Source: Phoronis ovalis (lineage: Eukaryota > Phoronida > Phoronidae). Taken from it: 17,478 nt of DNA. The notes under the pieces are model-generated. The model saw nothing but the letters and a program-made list of their open reading frames with translations. It made no database searches and had not been told where the DNA came from. Of this stretch, positions 10,751 to 17,478 are shown piece by piece (the first letter of the stretch is position 1; each line of letters starts with the position of its first letter). The stretch lies in contig JAOXYB010020604.1 in assembly GCA_028565635.1 (NCBI GenBank), positions 1 through 17,478 on the forward strand. Reading direction: 5' to 3'. Made by a program: the position numbers and the translations under genes.

Positions 10751-13229
10751 AACCTCTGACCCCGACAACTATTGTTCTTGGGTTTTGTTATTATAATCTA
10801 TTCTATTTTACTTATTTAAGTGTAATAACCGACTTGTAGGGGGTTATACGTAATCCGGCAACGATAAATATTCGCATGAGATAATTTGAAAAGAATGTTA
10901 AAACATATTTTTCACAGTGTGATTTAGTAATGCATTGGGGTATTTAACTGACATCTCAGAAGTTATTTAATCACCTGGTTTAAGGACCACCGACTGTGTT
11001 TTATTTGACTAATTTTCAACTTATTTTACTTACAAATAATTTAAGAGAAATCGTGTCGCTCGAATAGTTTGGTGGACCATTACGTACCTGGAATTGTATT
11101 AAGGCTAATGTGGCGACACGTAGTGTCCTGATAATAGATTATTTTCAATAATGTGTTATGGTTAGGGTATCACTTGCCCACTACACCAATTAATCTGTTG
11201 CTTATTTTTTTTGTCTAAATTATATTTTCTGTGTCATTTATTTCATTTTGCGAACACCCCTGTATTTACCTGTGTGTTTACTGACTCATTCGTATATTTG
11301 TATATGTATATTGCAGTTTAGTCGCCTAGTGCCAGCATGACGGCCCGCTTTAGACACACAGTGTAATTGCGAATCAATTACTCAATTTTCTACTCTATGA
11401 TAATTACAAACTGATTATTACTTAATGAATTTCTCAAAAGCACAACGCTTACCTAATTTTGACACGAGTCTCTATGAGTAATGATTGTCATGTCAAATAT
11501 TGAAACGGTTAAGCATTGCTTTTTACAGGAATTTTAGGGGTACATTTTTGTCAGAGTTGCTTGAGAAGAAGACGAGTCCTGGCTGAATTAAGATCATTTT
11601 AAAGCTACGCCTATAAACCGGGCTTATGAAATTCGATTGAACTAGCTTCTTTCAATATAATTTTTGTATAAACTTGCAGAATTGCGTGTCAGCTAGTATA
11701 ATAACGAACTACGTGTATATGAAATGTAAACATGAAATACACAGTTTAAAGCCTGTGTCAGTGAAACTAGTATTATAGCGATTTGTAAACACAAACTAAA
11801 ACACAGAAGGTTGATTGCGGGAAACCCGGGCGGGAAACATAATAAAACAAGGAATGTTACATGGATCCTGATTATCCGTTTCTTGTGTTTTCTAATAAGA
11901 AGACAATGAACAATGATGCATCAATATTTAAAAACTAATAGAAAGCTAAAATGAATTAATGAGAAAAAGAAAACATTTCTCATGACACCGACACGAGTCC
12001 TGTTTGAAAAATCTCAAGCATTTCAGTGTAATAACAATCTTTTGTTTTCCTACGTATGATGCGCTGTTTGAGATGCCAGACTACAATCATTTTGTTCAAT
12101 TAACACACAACATAAGTACATTCTTATATTTAATCAGCCTTGTAAATCAGCAAAATCATATCCTATTGTTTTAACGTCAATATATACTTAAAATAGCGAT
12201 GATAACAATAATACAATGATTTTGCTTATCATTTCCATTATAATCGTTTGGAGGTAAATAAATTGGGTGATCTGTGGATTAAAACAACGTGCCAAAACAG
12301 TAAAATTCACAATGTAGAAGTGCACTTTTGTCTATACATTTGCTGATACTCGTCCTGTTTATTTAATCATTATTGTTTCTGGGTTCTCATTATTCAAGTT
12401 TAGAATGCAGACTTAATCCGTTAATCTTTTTGCGATTATTTAGATTCCTAATATTTATTTTTAAACATACATTTAGTGATATATATTTTTTTATTAAATG
12501 CTATGAGTTTAAATATGTGAAGTTACATGTTTTAATCAAATTAACATTACGTAAGATGTTTAATTTTGTGTAAACGCCCTCAGTACACGCAGCCGAGCAC
12601 CATTTCCTTGCAAACATTTGTGAAAGAACGCCAAAATATCTTGCTAGACTTGAAGTTATAATTATAAAACACATCTTTAAGAAGTTGACAAGGGATCGCA
12701 TGATCAAGATATTTTCTCAAGAGGGATCGAATTGTCAATCAGTGCAACTATATCAAATATGTATGACGAAATTTCTTAATTAAGCAGAGAAGGCAAACAT
12801 GATCTTCTGCTGTATAAATTATTCACATTAAATATACTTAATACAAGGTACATAGACACGCACGAAAGAACGCCATTCAAATCTTTATAGGCTCATGACA
12901 ATTAATGCCCAGACAACTGAAGGTACACCACGCACATAGCCCGATTTGCATTGTACTTTGCTCTCACAATATCTTGACATACGGGTGTTAATATTTTATT
13001 TATAGGTATAGACTATTAGTACAGAATATAACCATTGATGTCAAGTCTACAATTTTTATTTTTAGCCTAGTTCTAGATCTGCTATTGAGATTGGCTATTA
13101 TCAAATATCTGAAACATTTGAATAATCGTGTAATTTTCTGAAAAACAGTATACATTTTAAAAAAAAACGTGGATACGTTATCTGAAACAACAAGGCAAGG
13201 AATCGGCATTTGATATCTTTCCGAAGATT
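10751..13229. other. Gene-free stretch right of the promoter
   Basis: No coding exon was found on either strand. Several acceptor-like sites occur (for example near 11529) but lead quickly to stops without recognisable peptide. CpG-containing words are somewhat more frequent in its left half than in the far-left part of the window. It probably holds upstream regulatory or intergenic DNA. Confidence 0.55.
11052..11120. repeat. Inverted repeat CGTGTCGC / GCGACACG
   Basis: A perfect 8-bp CpG-bearing inverted pair lies at 11052-11059 and 11113-11120, with 53 bases between. CpG-rich words are rare in this DNA, which makes chance pairing less likely than for AT words. It may be paired binding sites or mobile-element remains. 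Confidence 0.5.
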
Positions 13230-13242
13230 TAAAATTCTTTAA

Positions 13243-13317
13243 GTGAATAGTGACTAGCTAGTCTCTCGAATCCCCAGAAGATGGCGATGTGATGATTCGA
13301 AACTAGTCATTATTCAC
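13243..13317. repeat. Long imperfect hairpin, MITE-like
   Basis: The left arm GTGAATAGTGACTAG (13243-13257) pairs with CTAGTCATTATTCAC (13303-13317) with one mismatch. An inner perfect arm, TCGAATC (13266-13272) with GATTCGA (13294-13300), lies inside. Weaker pairing continues outward through AAAATTCTTTAA and TGAAGAAGCTGCAAAATTTT. The central loop is CCCAGAAGATGGCGATGTGAT-like and GC-richer than its flanks. The ACTAGCTAGT palindrome sits at the base of the left arm (13253-13262). The shape fits a small non-autonomous foldback or MITE copy. A structured RNA is the alternative. Confidence 0.65.
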
Positions 13318-13326
13318 TGAAGAAGC

Positions 13327-13358
13327 TGCAAAATTTTGTCAGGTACTTAAATTTTGCA
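13327..13358. repeat. Hairpin TGCAAAATTT / AAATTTTGCA
   Basis: A perfect 10-bp inverted pair at 13327-13336 and 13349-13358 encloses a 12-base loop, directly abutting the larger hairpin to the left. The two may be parts of one element. Confidence 0.75.
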
Positions 13359-13785
13359 ATAGACTTTGTAACAGATACTACTCCTATACATGCGTTATGT
13401 ATTACCAGATTGATACGTTTGTTAAATTCATTTTAAAAGTATTATATTCACAGAATGTTTCTAAAATTGAGAAAAGTTAGTAAACTCAAATTATCCCTGC
13501 ATACACAAATATTAAGATTCACCCTAACATTACCAGCAACCAATTTTTATTCATTCTATTGTGTACAATATCAGTTTCTCTTTGATCGATAAAACTAATT
13601 TATATACTCATTTTCTGACAGTTAATTGTGTTCGCCAGAATTATACGTCAAATAATATATACCGTCATAAAATAAACCCAGTGCCATTATATCGAGTATA
13701 GCTAAAATTTATAATATAATGAAAGTTATAGAAGACTGATTTAGGAAAACATGTTACTTATTAAGTCCACTAGATCAACCTCAAT
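13359..13785. other. Short spacer without visible features
   Basis: AT-rich DNA between the hairpin and the inverted-repeat element. I see no exon, RNA gene or marked repeat in it. Confidence 0.6.
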
Positions 13786-14009
13786 CAGGCCTACCTAACC
13801 AGCGTAGACTCGAACCGTCAATCCGCATTTGCGGGCCTGTTTCTTACCATTCGAACCCATTTTCCGGGTTTCGCACCAACATTCCTGCTACTCGAACCGT
13901 CATTTCCGTAGACTCGCGTAAGTTGCCGGGAACTCGCACAGATTTCCGTAGACTCGGACACTTTCCTACCGTTCGGAAATAATAATTACCGCGGAAACTG
14001 ACGAATGTA
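13786..14009. repeat. Left terminal inverted repeat
   Basis: This arm matches the complement of 14902-15140. The first ~186 bases align almost without gaps, then similarity becomes patchy with a last shared block GCGGAAACTGACGAAT near 13991-14006. It is GC- and CpG-rich compared with the element centre and contains a phased array of a short motif (13808-13975). Confidence 0.85.
13808..13975. repeat. Phased ~20.5-bp degenerate motif array in the left arm
   Basis: Cores of the form [AGT][CT]TCG, usually within TTTCCGTAGACTCGAAC, start at 13808, 13849, 13869, 13890, 13912, 13932, 13952 and 13971, with a degenerate core TTGCG at 13829. Spacings are 19-22 bp, about two helical turns, so all cores face the same side of the DNA. 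The right arm carries the same array in inverse order. Iterated subterminal motifs in other long-inverted-repeat transposons are transposase binding sites; that role here is inference. Confidence 0.75.
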
Positions 14010-14901
14010 TTTCCGTGAACTCAGACCGAACTTTACTCCGGTCACTTTCTTAGCCCGGGTTTGTTACTCGGAGTCCCGTCGGGAGTGTATTATAATCTTT
14101 CAGATATATTCATGGAACCTAACTTCGACACTTTTTCAACTAAAAATTTGAAATTGCACGTGGAGTTCAAGTTAAACATCTTTATATGCACAGGTCATTC
14201 ACCGTACCAGGTTATTAAAAATTTCACACGTCAGTATTTAATATTTCACAGCATGCTAAAGATAGGTTGCAAGAACAGAAACATATTATTACAGTCATAT
14301 TATATGATTATTTTCTTAAAATTTCAATTTGCTTCTTTCGGCTGGGATTCAGGTTGTTTCATGTCATGTACTATCCAAGTAATTTTCATACATTTAATCC
14401 GTCGTCACTTGGACAAATGTGAATTCCAATAAACACTTTGAAAGTTAAAATATGTTTCTCCATAGCATGAGTGCAATGCATCATTGACCATGGTGCAATT
14501 AAAAATAATTATTGTTTGAAGTAAGTATGCTTAGTACAATCTACCTAATATGATTGACAATCTATCTTTCTATAGGGACAGATCAAAGGAAAGTGAGTAT
14601 CAATGTAGTAAACGGGACAAAACCATACTGTTGTACGGGGCTGTTGTGTTCAATTAAGTCTTCAAATAATTTTCTTTATTATGATCAGTTCAGTTAACAG
14701 CGTAAAGTCAGTTAGTTTTGGCCCAATTGTATTTGCCCCTTAAAAATCCGGTTAAAAATGCGGAATATTAATTCTTAGAAAAACTGACATATATAAGTAT
14801 AGAGCACCGTAAAGATTTTTCAAACCGTGAGAAAGCCACGCCCCTTTTGTTACTATTGTTCTGCACAAGACCTGTCAGTGTCAAACTGATGGTATACACA
14901 A

Positions 14902-15140
14902 TGGATATTCGCCAGTTTCCGTAACAGAGAAAGCCCGTATGTGTTATTTCTAAATCGTAGGAAATTGTCCGAGTCTACGGAAATCTGTGCGAGTTCCCGG
15001 TAAATTACGCAAGTCTACGGAAATGACGGTTCGAGTAGCAGGAAATTTAGTGCGAAACCCGGAAAATGGGTTCGGATGATAGGAAACAGGTCCGCGAATG
15101 CGGATTGGCGGTTCGATTCTACGCTGGTTAGGTAGGCCTG
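14902..15140. repeat. Right terminal inverted repeat
   Basis: This is the complement of 13786-14009 with about 90% identity over the outer part. Differences from the left arm are spread evenly and many are C/T or G/A, as expected for decay after insertion. It lies 385 bp beyond the P450 stop codon and contains words like GGTTCGATTC and GGTTCGAGTA that resemble the RNA polymerase III B box. Confidence 0.85.
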
Positions 15141-15525
15141 CCAATCTATGCCTAAAATCAACTTCTTTAATTCAACTGTACCTGTGTTTTATAGCCTCTA
15201 CTAGATTTACTGAAAACATTGCAAGAGCCTATACAAAAAGCTAAGAGTAAACATTGAGTCTTTGAAGCAAGACACACTGCACTTGATATTACCAGCTGCT
15301 GTAAATGTATAAGCTATTGTTAACGTACAAGCTTTGCTGACATAAACTATATCATGACATGATAGTGCTCCACACGTGACGCAAGATGCACTTAATTGCA
15401 CTAAGGTAATCAGTAAATGCTTGGAGTAATTAAAATCAAAATTCTAACCAATCGTACACTTGAGAAAATAGTTCGCGAAGCAGTTGGGAATACCACTTCA
15501 ACAATACAATCCAGACCAAGTCGTT
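15141..15525 (-). other. 3' flank, probable 3' UTR of the P450 gene
   Basis: This stretch follows the P450 stop codon on the minus strand and ends at the transposon. It contains no further coding exon. On the minus strand ATTAAA occurs at 15171-15166; no AATAAA was seen before the transposon. Confidence 0.5.
15166..15171 (-). terminator. Possible ATTAAA polyadenylation signal for the P450 gene
   Basis: Minus-strand ATTAAA, the commonest variant signal, lies about 355 bases after the TAA of the P450. It is close to the transposon border, so cleavage could occur at or inside the element. Support is positional only. Confidence 0.3.
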
Positions 15526-15624
15526 TTAGTTCCGCTTTGATAAAGTGACCCAAATTTCTTCATTAGGATGTGTGATCAGTCCGTGCACAGGATTAATAGT
15601 TTGATGATCGTCCACAAGGTGGAA
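15526..15624 (-). CDS. CYP20A1: CYP20A1-like cytochrome P450, last coding exon
   Basis: This is the C-terminal exon of the P450 whose other exons lie to its right. The acceptor is TTACGTACGTTTCAG (AG at 15626-15625) and the exon enters at phase 0, exactly matching the exit of the previous exon. It encodes 32 residues, beginning FHLVDDHQTINP and ending GLITHPNEEIWVTLSKRN, then TAA at 15528-15526. The end resembles the vertebrate CYP20A1 tail, which closes with a similar LVT..REEAWITVSKRY. This part forms the terminal beta sheet that lines the substrate channel in P450s. The intron before it is 1038 bp. Confidence 0.85.
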   Translation of the reverse strand, partial: FHLVDDHQTINPVHGLITHPNEEIWVTLSKRN

Positions 15625-16662
15625 CTGAAACGTACGTAAAAGTCAGTTAGATTGTCATTGGGCATATTAGACCTGTTTTTTTGCGAAACAGCGGTAAGGG
15701 TCTGGCCATGTTACGTTTTTGTTTGTTGTAGCAAATTAAAATGAGATTCTAAAACTGGTTGGAAGGCATTACTTGACGGAAAACTATATTATTGCAAAAG
15801 GTTACTTTCTTCCACTACAATCTTTGCCGCATTGAATATATGCTTCATTTACAAAATGGCAATGTTCTTGATTTCTAGTGCACAGTGACACATTTAGAAA
15901 TTATGCGGGCTATAATAGGGGGTTATTAGAAATATGTATATTAATATCATAATCTCATGCCAGCAAGTGTCTGCACTTGTTGATAGTGTAGACGGTATTG
16001 AGTATGATGGACACCATATGTCCACAGATCGTTCGTTCACACAACCCCATGTCTTCATACTGATGATAGGACATCTTGTGAGCATGAAAATCATGATATA
16101 TAATAATGGACACAATTTTTCTAGGCTTTTGAAGTGGGCTATAAAATGCAGGAACGCTACAGGAAGTGTGGTACTATTTCCACCCTAATGATTTGCATAG
16201 GACTTATTTTGAAATTTTCGTGTGACAATTTTTGTCATGCTGTTGAACATTGGTTCAGCTGATAATGTATTATGAGGTAGAGACCAAGAGAGTTTTACAT
16301 AATAATCGAGGATATCGCAAAATTGATCGGAATTTGTACACGGAGCGATGGGAAAGCAGTTAGTAGTTTCTTGTCATATCAACTTTTGGGTTCCATTCTT
16401 AATTGGAAATAAATCTCTGTTGAAGCTTCTTCATTTACACATTTTTTACAGAAAAATGTACAAGTGACAGTTAAGGCAGTTATGAAGCACAAAATATATC
16501 ATAATAAATGAATACCTGTTGGAATGTGATCTAGATTTGATGTTGAAAAGTTGAGTGCACTTTTAACGTTTTTGAAACTTCATTATTCTTCTAAATCCAA
16601 TTATCAAGCTAGTCCTCTGTAAGAACAAGACTATCTTACCTATTATGCCAAAAAAAATGTAC
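15625..16662 (-). other. Last intron of the P450 gene
   Basis: It begins GTACAT after AAG and ends TTTCAG before the final exon. It is 1038 bases long and AT-rich. Two overlapping frames near 15894-16188, one on each strand, have no exon borders and no recognisable peptide, so I treat them as incidental. No repeat stands out. Confidence 0.75.
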
Positions 16663-16813
16663 CTTGAATCTCTTCAGCAGAATTGCTACATAAACAGATA
16701 CTGAAAAGTACGCAAATCTATATCCAGGACATTTTCTCTTGCCGGCGAAACCAAACGGTTCAAAGGCGTGCAACGGATGCTTGTTCTTTGGATCAAACCT
16801 TTCTGGGTCAAAT
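16663..16813 (-). CDS. CYP20A1: CYP20A1-like cytochrome P450, PERF and haem-loop exon
   Basis: The exon starts after TTTTTACAG and ends AAG|GTACAT. Its first base completes a Lys codon split with the previous exon, then 50 codons follow. It carries FDPERF, the PERF motif that forms the E-R-R triad with the K-helix ExxR, and the haem-binding loop FGFAGKRKCPGYRFAYF. That loop fits the canonical FxxGxRxCxG signature; Cys is the expected thiolate ligand of haem iron. The following helix L segment is FSVSVYVAILLKRFK. The RFAY after the loop is shared with vertebrate CYP20A1. P450s of this kind are ER-membrane monooxygenases; CYP20A1 is an orphan with no agreed substrate. Confidence 0.92.
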
Positions 16814-16931
16814 CTGTAAAAATGAACCAGAGAACAACACCTTGGTCACAAAAAACTTGTACAAAATAAATGTTTTTAAGGACATTCTGATGATTAAAAA
16901 ATCATTCGGTAAATACATCGAACATGCATAC
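16814..16931 (-). other. Short P450 intron
   Basis: A 118-base GT-AG intron (GTATGC...TTTTTACAG) separates the K-helix exon from the haem-loop exon. It interrupts a Lys codon after its second base. One frame reads through it from the upstream exon without a stop, which would give a misleading C-terminus if the intron were overlooked. Confidence 0.85.
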
Positions 16932-17105
16932 TTAGTTGGTTGATGCCAGATCGTCTCACCCTGCATTACAACACCGAGAGCCTGAATAACCGCTGTGTTT
17001 TTAGGTATGAAATGACCTCCCAATAAGCAGTCAAAATCTTGTATTCTTGTAGTAAATGGACCACCTGACCACCGTAAGGTTTCATTAAGACACTGTCGAA
17101 GATAT
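16932..17105 (-). CDS. CYP20A1: CYP20A1-like cytochrome P450, K-helix exon
   Basis: The exon is 174 bases between TTTCAG and ACTAA|GTATGC; it completes an Arg codon, gives 57 whole codons, and ends two bases into a Lys codon. It encodes YLRQCLNETLRWSGG with the invariant ExxR (ETLR) of helix K, followed by beta-1 strands and IPKNTAVIQALGVVMQG. The ALGVV segment and the spacing from ExxR to FDPERF match vertebrate CYP20A1 closely, where ALGVVLQD stands at the same place. Phases on both sides agree with neighbouring exons. Family assignment rests on this exon plus the two flanking ones; a different P450 family is possible but less likely. Confidence 0.92.
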
Positions 17106-17406
17106 CTGAAATGATGAAAGTCAAAATAATCGATACAATTAGATAATACGTACAGTAACTGCATAAGCTTCACGACCTTTTTACAATATCTGCTGCAATA
17201 CCTTTTGAAGAAAATTGATGTATCACATAGACTGCTTAAATAAGTGGGACAAAAAGCCAGCTCTCTATCTCCATGTCGTTATTATTATCTCAATGGCTGC
17301 AATTGTCTGTGTGATCCCATGTGATCAGTATCCTTATATATTTATATATTACCCAAGTTTTAAATGTTTTGAGTATTGTTGCCTCTATAGTGAAATACGT
17401 GCTTGC
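17106..17406 (-). other. GC-AG intron of the P450 gene
   Basis: The 301-base intron starts ATGAG|GCAAGC and ends CATTTCAG. No GT near the exon end gives the correct phase 2, whereas the GC donor joins AG to A and makes an Arg codon, restoring a family-like ...QMRYLRQC junction. GC donors usually have a strong AG|GCAAG context, as here. Confidence 0.75.
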
Positions 17407-17478
17407 CTCATCTGAGAAATAGCGGGAGCATTTATTTCACCGTCACCCAGTTCATCTTTTATGTGTCTGTATAATTTC
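17407..17478 (-). CDS. CYP20A1: CYP20A1-like cytochrome P450, partial exon at window edge
   Basis: The exon runs off the right edge, so its start and the upstream parts of the gene (membrane anchor, helices A to I) are missing. The visible frame reads KLYRHIKDELGDGEI then NAPAISQM and two bases of an Arg codon. It corresponds to the segment between helices J and J' just before ExxR; vertebrate CYP20A1 has KLYEEINQVFGNGPVTPEKI in the same place, a gap-free match in length. Together with the three downstream exons it gives 164 residues, consistent with the last third of a P450 of about 460 residues. Confidence 0.85.

Larger units (their letters stand above)
13786..15140. mobile_element. Non-autonomous DNA transposon with long terminal inverted repeats
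   Basis: The outer ends are CAGGCCTACCTAACCAGCG at the left and its complement at the right, and the arms match for over 200 bp. About 15 differences in the first ~186 aligned positions were counted by eye, so roughly 90% identity. The unique centre is about 0.9 kb, AT-rich, and has no recognisable transposase; its longest frame (14061-14432) has no visible catalytic motif and looks incidental. No clear target-site duplication is present: CAAT abuts the left end and CAAT occurs one base beyond the right end. The copy is therefore probably old or the true end is offset. The superfamily cannot be set from this sequence. Confidence 0.85.

Noticed and set aside
14061-14432. 123-codon frame in the transposon centre
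   Set aside because: No transposase catalytic motif or recognised domain; composition follows AT content. It begins inside the poorly conserved inner part of the left arm.
14950-15144. 64-codon minus-strand frame across the right arm
   Set aside because: It is a translation of the ~21-bp repeat units, whose length is a multiple of three; not evidence of a gene.
16814-16931. Read-through of the K-helix exon frame to the left
   Set aside because: A clear donor at 16931 and the haem-loop exon beginning at 16813 show that this is intron; the read-through peptide has no P450 likeness.
17177-17231. 55-base minus-strand segment with GT donor, AG acceptor and phase compatible with the K-helix exon
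   Set aside because: The segment at 17407-17478 gives a far better, gap-free match to the P450 family immediately before ExxR and joins in phase through a GC donor, so including this segment would insert extra residues.
1-17478. CRISPR arrays, tRNA/rRNA genes, operons
   Set aside because: No spaced identical repeats, no cloverleaf with paired A and B boxes, and no prokaryotic gene organisation were seen.

Overview
The window looks like AT-rich nuclear DNA from a metazoan. Protein-coding sequence is scarce and split into short exons with ordinary GT-AG borders (one is GC-AG). There are no bacterial-style operons or ribosome binding sites, and palindromic and inverted-repeat debris is common. 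The best gene is a CYP20A1-type cytochrome P450. That family is known from vertebrates and many marine invertebrates but is missing from insects and nematodes, so a marine invertebrate such as a mollusc is a reasonable guess. This is inference; no species-specific marker was seen.

Layout. At 1-120 there is a GC-rich, hairpin-forming block ending in a run of 23 C. From 121 to about 10,400 the DNA is mostly non-coding with small repeats. It contains one well-bordered plus-strand exon (3668-3790) of an unrecognised basic protein and a possible short terminal exon for it (4236-4268). At 10413-10511 on the minus strand lies a probable first coding exon, 33 codons rich in Ser and Thr, ending in a GT donor. 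Just upstream of it is a CpG-richer stretch with a ZNF143/SBS-like element, which looks like a promoter firing leftward. From 10751 to 13229 no gene is visible. A long imperfect hairpin sits at 13243-13317.

From 13786 to 15140 there is a clear inverted-repeat mobile element of about 1.36 kb. Its arms are over 200 bp long, about 90% alike by eye, and built from a degenerate motif repeated every 19-22 bp. From 15526 to the right edge, on the minus strand, are the last four coding exons of the P450: end of the helix J region, K-helix ExxR, PERF region plus haem loop, and C-terminus. They join in a consistent reading frame over 164 residues. The 5' part of the gene lies beyond the right edge.

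No functional link between the genes is visible. The transposon end lies 385 bp past the P450 stop codon, so it bounds or may contribute to that gene's 3' end. The plus-strand exon at 3668 lies to the left of the minus-strand first exon at 10413-10511, so it could be nested within that gene's intron.
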